Of a DNA stretch of 64,000 nucleotides, positions 1 through 7,117 are shown piece after piece. Under the pieces are notes generated by a model, which saw only the letters and a program-made list of their open reading frames with translations, searched no databases and was not told the origin of the DNA. How positions within the stretch are numbered: position 1 is the stretch's first letter; each line of letters starts with the position of its first letter. Source of the stretch: Synechococcus sp. NB0720_010 (GTDB lineage Bacteria > Cyanobacteriota > Cyanobacteriia > PCC-6307 > Cyanobiaceae); contig NZ_CP090898.1 of NCBI RefSeq assembly GCF_023078835.1, positions 1,552,045 through 1,616,044 of the forward strand. Direction: 5' to 3'. A program made the translations under genes and the position numbers.

Positions 1-995
1 TCATTGGTTTCCACCACCACAAGGTCTTCCACGCCCAGACCCACCACCAGGCGGTGCTCGCTGCGCAGGTAGCAGTTGCGGCTGTTTTCGCTGATGACCC
101 GGCCCCGCAGCACGTTGCCCTGCTCGTCTTGATCAGCGGTTTCCCAGAGGGCACTCCAGCTGCCGACATCGCTCCAGCCCGCCTGCAGCGGCAGCACCGC
201 GCCTCGGTCGGTTCGCTCCATTACGGCCACGTCGATGGCGACGTTGGGGCACTGGGCAAAGGCGTCCTTCTCGAGGCGTTGGAAGTTCAGGTCTGAGCCG
301 CCTTGGGCGAGGGCACTCCGGCAGGCCTGGACCACCTCGGGAGCGAGTCGTTCCAGTTCCGCCAGGATCACGCTGGCCTTGAACAGGAACATGCCGCTGT
401 TCCAGGTGAAGCGGCCGGTCGCCAGGAATCCTTCGGCGGTGGCGCGGTCGGGTTTCTCCACAAACCGGGCGATCGGCACGGGGCTGCCCGCATCCCCCAG
501 CGGTTGAGCGGCTTCGATGTAGCCGTAGCCGGTCTCGGGGGCGGTGGGCACGATCCCAAAGGTCACCAGTTGGCCCGCCTCAGCGGCCTCAACACCGGCT
601 TGCACCGTCTGGCGGAAGGCGGCTCCTTCTCGAATCACGTGGTCGGCTGCGAGCACCAGCAGCAGTGGGTCATCGCCTGCGGCCATGGCCTGCAGGGCGG
701 CGATCGCCACGGCTGGGGCGGTGTTTCGGCCCACGGGCTCCAGCAGGATCGCTGAGGGATCCACGCCGATCTGGCGCATCTGCTCGGCGACGATGAAGCG
801 GTGGTCTTCGTTGCAGATCAGCAGCGGAGGCTGGAGGTTGGCGATGCCCTCAAGTCGCTGCTGGGTTTGCTGCAGCAGGGTTTCTTCCCCTTGGCCCGCC
901 AGGGCCCAGTACTGCTTGGGGTAACTGGCCCTCGATAGGGGCCACAGGCGGGTTCCAGTACCGCCACACAAAATCACTGGAACCAGGGCCGCCAT
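1..995 (-). CDS. manC: Mannose-1-phosphate guanylyltransferase, 3' end outside window
   Basis: Makes GDP-mannose from mannose-1-phosphate and GTP, a precursor of surface polysaccharide and GDP-fucose-type sugars. The start is ATG at 995 on the minus strand. The nucleotidyltransferase signature CGGTGTRLWPLSR lies at residues 10-22, followed by a YPKQYWAL segment; a FVEKP-type motif occurs mid-protein. The frame is still open at base 1, after about 331 codons ending in a VEDLVVVETN segment, which is near the end of the catalytic domain in this family. Whether a C-terminal isomerase domain follows cannot be seen. It is divergent from nothing nearby: rimM lies upstream in the same direction with a 69-bp gap. 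Confidence 0.9.
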   Translation of the reverse strand, partial: MAALVPVILCGGTGTRLWPLSRASYPKQYWALAGQGEETLLQQTQQRLEGIANLQPPLLICNEDHRFIVAEQMRQIGVDPSAILLEPVGRNTAPAVAIAALQAMAAGDDPLLLVLAADHVIREGAAFRQTVQAGVEAAEAGQLVTFGIVPTAPETGYGYIEAAQPLGDAGSPVPIARFVEKPDRATAEGFLATGRFTWNSGMFLFKASVILAELERLAPEVVQACRSALAQGGSDLNFQRLEKDAFAQCPNVAIDVAVMERTDRGAVLPLQAGWSDVGSWSALWETADQDEQGNVLRGRVISENSRNCYLRSEHRLVVGLGVEDLVVVETN

Positions 996-1064
996 GGAGT
1001 GCACTCCTCTTGCACACCATTTCAAACCAAGCCCGCCCGCTTTGCCCGCTGGCTTGGTGCTGGT

Positions 1065-1661
1065 TCAGCTTTGTCCGTCCCCTGGGCTGGGGTCGGCCAA
1101 CTCCAGTAATCCAGGCGGGGGGGTGATGCCAATCCACCCCTCTTCGAGTTCCACCCGGGGAACAATCGAGTCGACAAAGGGGATCCAGAGGGGCTGTTTT
1201 TTGCCGCTGAGTTGGACCTCGAGCAGGTCGTTGCCGGCATGGAGCAGGTCTTGGACTTGGCCGATGGGTGTGCCCGACTCCAGCAGCCGCACCTCCAGTC
1301 CCACCAGATCCAGCAGGTGAAATTCGCCTTTGGACAGTGTTGGGCGCTGATCGCTCGGCACCAAGAGCTCCTGGCCCACGCAGGCCTCGGCGCTGCTTCG
1401 GTCGTCAATGCCCTCGATGCGGATCACAAAGAGCTCTTTGCCTGGGAGCCGGCGCCCTGAGAGCAGCTTGATTTCCTGGGGTTCTGGCGTGGGTCCCCGC
1501 TTCTGGGCCGGTGCGCGCAGCCAGCGGGGGCCGGCTTGGGTGAAGCGTTCGGGGAAATCGCTGAGGGGATTGACCCGCAGTTCACCGCGCAGTCCCTGGG
1601 CGGCAACGATCTTGCCGACCACCAGCAGCTCGGGTTGTTGCTCCATCAGCCCAAGGGCCAC
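1065..1661 (-). CDS. rimM: 16S rRNA maturation factor RimM
   Basis: Ribosome maturation factor that binds S19 and assists assembly of the 30S head. The N-terminal RimM domain is seen as [16 protein letters not shown] near residues 15-30, and the C-terminal PRC-barrel as the [13 protein letters not shown] segment. The length of 198 aa is slightly above the usual 170-185, partly because of the first start; a second in-frame Met at 1646 (MEQQPELL) would give a more typical N-terminus. It is divergently arranged from ndhS with 39 bp between the two starts, so both promoters must lie in or near that gap. Confidence 0.93.
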   Translation of the reverse strand: MALGLMEQQPELLVVGKIVAAQGLRGELRVNPLSDFPERFTQAGPRWLRAPAQKRGPTPEPQEIKLLSGRRLPGKELFVIRIEGIDDRSSAEACVGQELLVPSDQRPTLSKGEFHLLDLVGLEVRLLESGTPIGQVQDLLHAGNDLLEVQLSGKKQPLWIPFVDSIVPRVELEEGWIGITPPPGLLELADPSPGDGQS

Positions 1662-1700
1662 ACCTCAGCCTCGATAATGGTCGGGCGACTGGGCCCTCCT

Positions 1701-1883
1701 ATGGCTGATTCCCTGCCGATCCTGCCTGGCTCCACTGTGGTGGTGCGCGATGGGCGCTCCATCTACAACGGTTACCAAGGTTTCGTTCAGCGCATCAGCG
1801 GCAGCAACGCAGCCGTGCTGTTTGAAGGCGGCAACTGGGACAAGCTCGTCACCATGCCCCTCAAGATTCTTGAGCAGGCATGA
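1701..1883 (+). CDS. ndhS: NDH-1 subunit S (ferredoxin-docking SH3-like subunit)
   Basis: A 60-aa protein of the DUF3252/NdhS family. In cyanobacteria NdhS sits on the peripheral arm of the thylakoid NDH-1 complex and helps dock ferredoxin for cyclic electron flow. The family hallmark FEGGNWDKLVT is at residues 41-51, after a GSTVVV beta strand at 10-15. The start at 1701 was preferred over longer upstream frames because the conserved protein begins a few residues before PGSTVVV. The 3' end overlaps the convergent rnc stop by 23 bp. Confidence 0.85.
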   Translation: MADSLPILPGSTVVVRDGRSIYNGYQGFVQRISGSNAAVLFEGGNWDKLVTMPLKILEQA

Positions 1884-2571
1884 GCTTCTCTAGGGACACC
1901 CGAGCTGCCTCCTGTTCGGCCTGCCGGCGCGAGCGTCCCCAGCCCTCACCGAGGGTCGTCTTCCCCAGGCTCACCTGACAGTGAAATCGCCGGGGATCGG
2001 CGTGGACTTGGCTGACCTCTTGGCAGCGGTAATCCGGTAGGCCTCGTTTTTGGCCCTGGCTCCATTCCTGCAGGGCTGATTTCCAGTTGTGCAGGTGGGG
2101 ATCGGCTTCAAAGGCCTTGGCTGTGGTTTGCCAGTGGGGGGTAAGCCAGAGCAGTACAGGCGTGAGGTCCCCCCAAAGGCGATAGAGCGCGCCGATGCAG
2201 GCCTCACAGGCTTCGGCCCTGAGGGTCTCGCGCGCGCTGGCGTCTCCTGCGGCCGTTGGGCCGATGCGCAAAACAGCGTCGATGTCCACCGCTTGGCCGA
2301 GTTCCCCCAGCCAGCGGTCACTGACCAGTTGGGCCCGCAGCGCTGAGCTTTGTCCGACGCTCAGGTTCGGATAGTGCTGCTCGAGGAATTCCGAGGCCGC
2401 CAGACGCAGGACGGCGTCGCCAAGAAATTCCAGTTTTTCGTGGTTGACGCTGAGCCCTGCGGAGGTGTGAGTGAGGGCCTCATCCAGCCGCTCCAGGTCC
2501 ATCTCCGCGGGGGCTGTCAGGCCCAGGCCTTGCAGGAACTGCAGCAGTTGGGCGTGGCGCTCAGCGTTCAT
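1861..2571 (-). CDS. rnc: Ribonuclease III
   Basis: Double-strand-specific endoribonuclease for rRNA precursors and structured mRNAs. The catalytic signature NHEKLEFLGDAVL lies near residues 43-55, and a dsRNA-binding domain follows from about residue 155 (NWKSALQEW, later KTTLGEGWGRSRRQAEQEAA). I chose ATG 2571 (MNAERHAQLL) because the 87 codons upstream of it in the open frame run through the att repeat and foreign island DNA. The start lies only 6 bp from the left island repeat, so whatever originally preceded rnc has been displaced. In an uninterrupted chromosome the rnpB 3' end would sit directly upstream. Confidence 0.93.
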   Translation of the reverse strand: MNAERHAQLLQFLQGLGLTAPAEMDLERLDEALTHTSAGLSVNHEKLEFLGDAVLRLAASEFLEQHYPNLSVGQSSALRAQLVSDRWLGELGQAVDIDAVLRIGPTAAGDASARETLRAEACEACIGALYRLWGDLTPVLLWLTPHWQTTAKAFEADPHLHNWKSALQEWSQGQKRGLPDYRCQEVSQVHADPRRFHCQVSLGKTTLGEGWGRSRRQAEQEAARVSLEKLMPAQES

Positions 2572-2740
2572 TGGGGTGAAAGCAGGACGTAAGCCGGGAA
2601 ATGTTTTCCTTCCCGGAATCACCCGTTTCGTTGACATTAACACGGGCACCTGGGGATACGGTTGGCTGATAAGCCGGTTTGCTCGGAACCCTGTCTCCGC
2701 CTGGCGGGACACTGATGCTCCCCATATCTTCGCGTGGCAT
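2561..2740 (-). CDS. Stranded 5' part of the primase-like gene (split at att)
   Basis: Open frame from ATG 2740 (alternative in-frame ATG 2725) through the left att repeat, ending at a TGA inside rnc after 59 codons. It begins MPREDMGSISVPPGGD and has no recognisable domain. When the two 21-bp repeats are joined as they would be in an excised circle, this frame continues without a stop into the primase-like frame at 10356 and on to its stop at 9116 (163 + 1241 = 1404 bases, 468 codons). There is no strong ribosome-binding site before 2740. That this is the true N-terminus is inference. Confidence 0.45.
   Translation of the reverse strand: MPREDMGSISVPPGGDRVPSKPAYQPTVSPGARVNVNETGDSGKENISRLTSCFHPNER
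2578..2598 (+). repeat. Left attachment repeat (displaced rnpB 3' end)
   Basis: Perfect 21-bp copy of 10357-10377, in direct orientation. On the minus strand it reads from CCCGG to CTTTC, the 3' terminus of RNase P RNA including the CCTGCTTTC strand that pairs with the 5' end. Similarity continues weakly for about 11 bases on the island side (tgtt.tcc shared). No other part of rnpB is present here, so it is a stranded fragment and not a second gene. Confidence 0.9.
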
Positions 2741-2766
2741 AATTGATTTGTGGTTATTGAATCCCG

Positions 2767-2805
2767 AAGGGCTGGCGCTGCTGCGAGGTGCTGGCCCTTT
2801 TTGCT
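2767..2805 (+). terminator. Probable Rho-independent terminator, rightward
   Basis: The stem AAGGGC (2767-2772) pairs with GCCCTT (2794-2799), with further imperfect pairing inside, followed by a run of T. No rightward gene precedes it in the integrated state. In a circularised island it would follow the right-end rightward genes (8705-9135). Confidence 0.4.
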
Positions 2806-2855
2806 GTCTGGGGATACTGCGAATAGCCCCAAACCATTCGAGTCAGCGAGAATTA

Positions 2856-3101
2856 CTAAATCTGCGAGGCTTCGAGTCGTTGCAGTGAAATCTCAACAGC
2901 ACATGCACGGAGGAACTCAGGCATGCTCTGTTCGGACGGTTTTGCCATCTCAAACAACCCCTGAAGGGTGTCATTGATGCGGACAGAGTGAAGCTTCGCC
3001 CGCCCTTCTCCGTACCGGCTACGACCCTTAGCGAGACGCAGGGACAAGTCAGTACAAGGGTTCTGGACGGTTTCAGTGATTTGAGCAGCTGGCGCCATCA
3101 A
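2856..3101 (-). CDS. Small hypothetical protein, possible DNA-binding
   Basis: An 81-aa frame starting ATG-ATG at 3101. The C-terminal half (LHSVRINDTLQGLFEMAK, then MPEFLRACAVEI) looks like a short beta strand followed by two helices, as in ribbon-helix-helix proteins, but I do not recognise a family. It is the first leftward gene downstream of the GGGATATCC operator region. In a circular form of the island it would lie directly upstream of the primase-like gene. A sequence at 3051-3064 inside the frame matches the published-style cyanobacterial LexA pattern, which may be chance. Confidence 0.45.
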   Translation of the reverse strand: MMAPAAQITETVQNPCTDLSLRLAKGRSRYGEGRAKLHSVRINDTLQGLFEMAKPSEQSMPEFLRACAVEISLQRLEASQI

Positions 3102-3249
3102 GAAAATTCGTTGGACGTCCTAAATCTTAGCGATATCACTCAGCACGCCTAATTCATGACAACCAAATGGGCAATGTCTCGGCTAGTGGAGACAATTATC
3201 TGATTTTGATTACACCGTATCCCTATTGCTGAAGAGGGTCGGGACATCT

Positions 3250-3260
3250 GGGATATCCGG
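3250..3260. promoter_or_regulatory. Candidate operator, copy 1
   Basis: GGGATATCCGG, sharing the GGGATATCC core with copies at 3306-3315 and 6711-6720. The core GGATATCC is a perfect palindrome. It lies 5 bases upstream of a TTGACA hexamer. Confidence 0.4.
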
Positions 3261-3304
3261 CTGGTTGACATATGCCTGATTACGTGTTCAGGATGAGTGT
3301 CGAG

Positions 3305-3316
3305 CGGGATATCCCG
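3305..3316. promoter_or_regulatory. Candidate operator, copy 2 (perfect palindrome)
   Basis: CGGGATATCCCG is a perfect 12-bp palindrome. It lies 27 bases upstream of the ATG at 3343 on the plus strand and about 200 bases upstream of the leftward 81-aa gene. Likely target of an island-encoded repressor; the 168-aa protein encoded at 6141-6647 is the best candidate by proximity to copy 3. Confidence 0.45.
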
Positions 3317-3342
3317 TTTGTCATGCACAACAGGACTCACGT

Positions 3343-3462
3343 ATGAATAGCTGCGTAACCGCATCTCAGAAGGTTCTGAGGCTCTGTTGGTGCCATGCCT
3401 CCATCGACCAACTCATCAGTGACAGCCCGGACTGCCCGCCTGAGAAGTCCCGTCAGGTCTGA
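3343..3462 (+). CDS. Tiny ORF with ribosome-binding site, uncertain
   Basis: A 39-codon frame (MNSCVTASQKVLRLCWCH...) preceded by AGGA with 8-base spacing and by the perfect palindromic operator copy 2. Its length is too short for family recognition. It may be a small regulator transcribed from the divergent control region, or chance. Confidence 0.25.
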   Translation: MNSCVTASQKVLRLCWCHASIDQLISDSPDCPPEKSRQV

Positions 3463-3696
3463 GAAACCAACTCGCACGGTCGTGATTTACGACGCCCGCA
3501 ACATCCGGCGGGACTAACCGAAAAATTCAACAGTGCTACTTGTACCACGACGACAGGAGGGGAGTAGCAACTGGTAGACAAGGGATAAGAACACAGCAGG
3601 ACTATGCACTAACTGCATTGGCGCAAAGCAGATTTGGCAAGCACCTGAGAATGCGAAACTGGTATAATCTCCTCAGCCTTCGAGCAGGATTAAATA
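3463..3696. other. Spacer before the SGNH hydrolase gene
   Basis: No convincing gene. A 63-codon frame at 3540-3731 has no start signal and overlaps the next gene's start in another frame. The spacer ends in a clear promoter and ribosome-binding site for the gene at 3697. Confidence 0.5.
3660..3668 (+). promoter_or_regulatory. Extended -10 promoter of the SGNH gene
   Basis: TGG-TATAAT is a consensus -10 hexamer with the extended TGn element. It would start transcription near 3675, 22 bases before the ATG at 3697. No good -35 at the usual distance (a TTGGCA lies too far upstream), which suits extended -10 promoters. Confidence 0.55.
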
Positions 3697-5040
3697 ATGA
3701 AAGATTCTTCAACCAATTTGCCAATATGTAATCGTCTGAAAGACCTTCTATTTGTTTTCTCTGCTAATGGTTTTATTCTAACTTTCCTAATTTCTATCGC
3801 GCTATGGTTGGTTGCAGTAATGGCTCGACATGGTAAACAGACAGGATACGACCACATAGCGCTTGAAACGGTTGACTCTTGCAAATCTACCGCTCACGCA
3901 AAACTCTCTGTTGAGCAAGCGCAATTTCTTGGTAAAAATACTGACGAACTGGATCAATATTGTAAGTCACGCGCCATGCTAGATAAAGCGTGGATAAACA
4001 GTAGGACGTACTGGGATTATCATTATTACTCGCACGGGGAAGTGCACACGCCAGAAATTAACTTTAATGGTGTCGAGAGCTTTAACTCAAGAGCCGCTCC
4101 GTGTGCACAAAATTCTAAATATGGAAAATCATATAACATATGGATATTCGGTGGTTCCACGATGCAAAACATGGAGACCTCTGATAACAATACTATCGCA
4201 AGCTCATTATGCAAAGAATTGCAAAAAACCAACAACGTTCATATATTAAACTTGGGTGTTGGTGGCTTTTTGTCGGAGATGGAAATAGTAAAGTTTAATA
4301 ACCTATATAAGCTAAAGTTACAAGACCAAGCATCGCTACCAGATATTGTAATATTTTATGATGGTTATAACGACTCTCAAAGGTTAGCAGTAGGTGCAAG
4401 CTGGGCGGGATTACCACCAGGGGTTTCTTCTCGGTTGGCAAGCGGATACTCGACGGAGCGACCGATCAACCGCACTTTCTACTGGGCAATACGGGCCTTC
4501 AATGATTATTTTAAGGAGCTTTCAGGGGGGAAAAAGAATGTCGTCAATGATGCCTTATTTAATATGGTTGCCAAGATGGAAGATGGTTTTACTTCAACAA
4601 ATACAGCAATCAACATAAAAGCAAATATCGATGCGACAGCAGGAGGAGTTTTGCTAAGTAGTGCAGCATATATACATGATCAAAGGGTTTTAGCTGGCAT
4701 TTGCCGTGGGCTAGATATTGTTTGTATTGTCGCTCTTCAACCGGTTCTCTCGTTACGCAAAGCCCCCGTTGGCGACATTGAAATCAACAATTTTAAACAG
4801 CAGGAGAGTAATGGTGTGAATCAATCAGCTAGAAGATTCTACAATGAAGTAGAAAGCGAGATAGTTAAGTTGTCAAGCAAAAACTATCGTGTTATTAATC
4901 TGAGCGATATTCCTAATAACAAGAAGTATCTAGACATGCCTTTCTTTTATGATTTTGGACACACTGGGTATTATTCCGGTGAAATAATAGGAAGAGAACT
5001 TGGCTCCAGAATAATCAGAGACAAGCTTGTTTATCGTTGA
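3697..5040 (+). CDS. Membrane-anchored SGNH/GDSL-type hydrolase
   Basis: A 447-aa protein. An N-terminal hydrophobic segment near residues 22-42 suggests a membrane anchor with the rest outside. SGNH blocks are visible: FGGSTMQ near residue 151 (nucleophile Ser), GVGGFLSE (block II Gly), YDGYND (block III Asn) and YDFGHTGYYSGEIIG near the C-terminus (Asp and His of block V). Such proteins usually remove or transfer acyl groups on sugars of the cell surface; the substrate is unknown. AGGA lies 8 bases before the ATG. Base composition is far more AT-rich than neighbouring housekeeping genes, a sign of transfer. It is probably cargo of the island. Confidence 0.75.
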   Translation: MKDSSTNLPICNRLKDLLFVFSANGFILTFLISIALWLVAVMARHGKQTGYDHIALETVDSCKSTAHAKLSVEQAQFLGKNTDELDQYCKSRAMLDKAWINSRTYWDYHYYSHGEVHTPEINFNGVESFNSRAAPCAQNSKYGKSYNIWIFGGSTMQNMETSDNNTIASSLCKELQKTNNVHILNLGVGGFLSEMEIVKFNNLYKLKLQDQASLPDIVIFYDGYNDSQRLAVGASWAGLPPGVSSRLASGYSTERPINRTFYWAIRAFNDYFKELSGGKKNVVNDALFNMVAKMEDGFTSTNTAINIKANIDATAGGVLLSSAAYIHDQRVLAGICRGLDIVCIVALQPVLSLRKAPVGDIEINNFKQQESNGVNQSARRFYNEVESEIVKLSSKNYRVINLSDIPNNKKYLDMPFFYDFGHTGYYSGEIIGRELGSRIIRDKLVYR

Positions 5041-5420
5041 TCTACTCGTCTGCTGCTTGCGCCACGCAACACTATGGGCACGGAAATAATCTTAAAAACA
5101 TACTTTCTGTCCTCATGGCGATAATTGTCATACTCGGAATCGAAAACAGCAAAGTCACGAAAACCATCCCTCCGTTTCAAGATGAAGAGGGTTTTTCTGA
5201 GAGTAGAACCAGTCTTCTCCTCCTTGGCGGTAAAAGACTTTAGACCAGACCAACATTCATCCCCGACTGCAGAGGGGGACCCCATCTCGTTCGACTGGAT
5301 GACTCGGAGTTTCTTGACAACTACAGGCAATGTGAACTTATTCAACAGAGATTAGCGATCTTTCCTTGGTCCCAGCAACTCAGGCGAGACCCAAAACAAA
5401 TAAATTCTTCTGTAATCACC
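5041..5420. other. Spacer with no supported gene
   Basis: Open frames exist on both strands (for example 5031-5345 minus, 104 codons, tail-to-tail with the SGNH gene), but none has a recognisable domain, start signal or convincing residue pattern. It may hold a decayed gene. Confidence 0.4.
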
Positions 5421-5621
5421 ATGCCTTCACGTATTTCGCCGACTATCGGCATCAATGTTTCGCTTTCTGTTGGCGAGGGCGAGTTTCAAACCCCGCTTCA
5501 CGTTCAGCGCCATGAGCTCTCTTTTGAGGACATGCACAAGCTGCGGTCACTCATCGGTAATGACGCCTTCGTGAAACTCGTTGATGAGTATTTCGCTGCT
5601 TATGCCATGGGGGTGAAATGA
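5421..5621 (+). CDS. Small hypothetical island protein
   Basis: A 66-aa protein starting MPSRISPTIGINVSLS. Predicted to be a beta-rich N-terminus followed by an amphipathic helix (FEDMHKLRSLIGNDAF). Family not recognised. Its stop overlaps the start of the next gene (ATGA at 5618-5621), so the two are translationally coupled and probably act together. Confidence 0.6.
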   Translation: MPSRISPTIGINVSLSVGEGEFQTPLHVQRHELSFEDMHKLRSLIGNDAFVKLVDEYFAAYAMGVK

Positions 5622-6448
5622 ACTACCCCTTCAACACTGACAAAATCACCGATTACCGCTTTCACGGTGTTTTGAATGGCCGGCTGATGCGGGAGGAAAA
5701 ACGCTTCTTCTTACAGACGTCATTCGGGAAAATCCGCCTGTACTACGACGGCAGCCGCGTCGGTAAGGCCCTAGGCCGTCAGGTTATGGAAAACCCCGAT
5801 AAGCCGGTATTTGTCTACGGCTGGCCCCGTACTAACCACGAAGGCATCGTTTATGCCCATACGGCCTGCAGTTTCTGGACAGTCGATGCAGATGTGCCTG
5901 AAAACTACGAAGGCATCAGCCGGAATTTCGACCTGAATCGCCCCTGGCTGTGCGGTCGAGTTAAGGGCTATCGGAACGGTCACGTCTGCGTGAATGTCAA
6001 AAGTGAGCGCGACGGTAAGCACCTCAAATGGCGCGTTTATGGCCGCTGCGATTACTCCGGCCGCCGTAACGACAAGGTGCTGTTTTCGGGCGTCATCAAC
6101 GCTGTCAGCGGGAAGATGGACCTCAGTGAGGTTCAGGTCGTTAAGCGTTGGATTCCATCTCCGCGACCTTCTTCTTCAGGTCGTCGGGCAGTAGCTGGGT
6201 CAGCGCAGCAATCTCCTTCTGAAGCAGCTCGACCTGGCCGTCATGGACCTCCTTCAGATGGTCAACTTCCTGCCTCATCTGCGCAGCCTGCTTCTTCAGC
6301 AGCTCCTTCATCCCGTGCATCGACGCGGTCTGAACTACCGACATCTCCCCGCCGGCAGCAGCCACCATGTCCTGAAGATCAGCAACGCCATCTTCAGTCA
6401 GGGTACCGTCAATCCCCTGTTTTTCAGCGGCCTCAACGGACTCGGTAA
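5618..6448 (+). CDS. Hypothetical island protein with antisense-derived tail
   Basis: The frame of 276 codons starts at the ATGA overlap with the upstream gene. Residues 1 to about 174 look like a real beta-rich domain (FFLQTSFGKIRLYYDG, FVYGWPRTNHEGIVYA, VCVNVKSERDG). From about residue 175 the frame runs antisense through the C-terminal coding part of the gene at 6141-6647 and becomes a low-complexity Ser/Pro/Arg/Gln tail. The native stop was probably lost, so the functional protein may be about 175 residues plus a neutral tail. Family not recognised. Confidence 0.55.
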   Translation: MNYPFNTDKITDYRFHGVLNGRLMREEKRFFLQTSFGKIRLYYDGSRVGKALGRQVMENPDKPVFVYGWPRTNHEGIVYAHTACSFWTVDADVPENYEGISRNFDLNRPWLCGRVKGYRNGHVCVNVKSERDGKHLKWRVYGRCDYSGRRNDKVLFSGVINAVSGKMDLSEVQVVKRWIPSPRPSSSGRRAVAGSAQQSPSEAARPGRHGPPSDGQLPASSAQPASSAAPSSRASTRSELPTSPRRQQPPCPEDQQRHLQSGYRQSPVFQRPQRTR

Positions 6449-6647
6449 ACCGTTCCATCAGGACGGTCAGGATGTCGCTGCGGTCAACGTCCATGCCCAA
6501 CGCCTTCAGGGTCAGCAGTGCACGGTCGAATCGGATGTTCACCCCTTTCGGCACGTAGAAGCTGCTGCCCACGAAGTCGGGGTTATCGCGCTTCCGCAGC
6601 TTTGTCCCTACTGCCGGAGACAACGTCTCTTTCCGCGGCCTCGGCAT
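6141..6647 (-). CDS. Ribbon-helix-helix-like protein with coiled coil
   Basis: A 168-aa protein. Basic N-terminus (MPRPRKETLS), then a segment near residues 29-68 (SSFYVPKGVNIRFDRALLTL, then DRSDILTVLMERF) that fits a ribbon-helix-helix fold. The C-terminal third is a long heptad-rich helix (LLKKQAAQMRQEVDHLKEVH) ending near PDDLKKKVAEMES. Probably a dimeric DNA-binding regulator or partition-type protein of the island. The palindrome at 6710-6721 lies 63 bp upstream of its start, which suggests autoregulation. It overlaps the gene at 5618 tail to tail by 308 bp. Confidence 0.6.
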   Translation of the reverse strand: MPRPRKETLSPAVGTKLRKRDNPDFVGSSFYVPKGVNIRFDRALLTLKALGMDVDRSDILTVLMERFTESVEAAEKQGIDGTLTEDGVADLQDMVAAAGGEMSVVQTASMHGMKELLKKQAAQMRQEVDHLKEVHDGQVELLQKEIAALTQLLPDDLKKKVAEMESNA

Positions 6648-6701
6648 GGGGTCACTAGGGCTGACAGCACATTAACGCTGGAGATACGGCTACCCAACCG
6701 T

Positions 6702-6730
6702 TTGACAAGCGGGATATCCGGTGTAAGAAT
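6702..6730 (+). promoter_or_regulatory. Promoter with embedded operator copy 3
   Basis: TTGACA (6702-6707) and AAGAAT (6725-6730) are 17 bases apart. The candidate operator CGGGATATCCGG (6710-6721) fills the spacer, the classic position for repression. It points rightward to the gene at 6882 and lies between divergent genes. Confidence 0.55.
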
Positions 6731-6881
6731 TGGCATGTCGGAAGCGATGGGCTGAGCCCACCCCGGCAAAGACTTCACTTCTGGCCATCGGCCGCGAGAT
6801 GCAGGCGCGGTCAGCTTGTTACCGCCTCACTCAGGTGCTGCGAACACGAGAGGGGCACACCATTCACCACAACTGAAACCA

Positions 6882-7070
6882 ATGACCTGCACCGTTCTTG
6901 TGTGGGCAGCCGTCCTTATCGCCCTGCCCCTGATTGTTCTCTTCTGGCTGACCGAAAGCCAACAGCAGCGCTGCCGCCGTCTTCGTCGCAACGGATGGTC
7001 GCAGCAGCGAATCGCTGACCATCTCCGCATCAGCCGAAGCACCGTTAAACGCCGCCTAACCGCGGCCTGA
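6882..7070 (+). CDS. Small membrane-anchored helix-turn-helix protein
   Basis: A 62-aa protein. Residues 4-24 are hydrophobic (VLVWAAVLIALPLIVLFWL) and look like one membrane segment. The C-terminus carries a helix-turn-helix (NGWSQQRIADHLRISRSTVK) typical of resolvase-like or homeodomain-like HTH modules. I took ATG 6882 instead of 6816 because the longer N-terminus is uncharacteristic. A DNA-binding motif tethered to a membrane helix in so short a protein is unusual. Downstream of the TTGACA promoter with operator. Confidence 0.5.
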   Translation: MTCTVLVWAAVLIALPLIVLFWLTESQQQRCRRLRRNGWSQQRIADHLRISRSTVKRRLTAA

Positions 7071-7117
7071 CCTGACTTAACCGCTATTCCGTCCCGACTA
7101 GCGGAGACATCGACGAG

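Larger units (their letters stand above)
3102..3342. other. Island control region with no convincing gene
   Basis: AT-richer spacer between the leftward 81-aa gene and a tiny rightward ORF. It contains two GGATATCC palindromes (3251-3258 and 3307-3314) and a TTGACA at 3265-3270. The open frame on the minus strand across it (3149-3364) has no protein-like features. The layout resembles a divergent promoter-operator region. Confidence 0.45.

Noticed and set aside
3051-3064. LexA-pattern match AGTACAAGGGTTCT
   Set aside because: Lies inside an open frame; about one match of this loose pattern is expected by chance in the window.
3149-3364. 71-codon minus-strand frame in the island control region
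   Set aside because: Contains the operator palindromes and has no start signal or protein-like character.
5031-5345. 104-codon minus-strand frame after the SGNH gene
   Set aside because: No recognisable family and no ribosome-binding site; might be a decayed gene, but not supportable.
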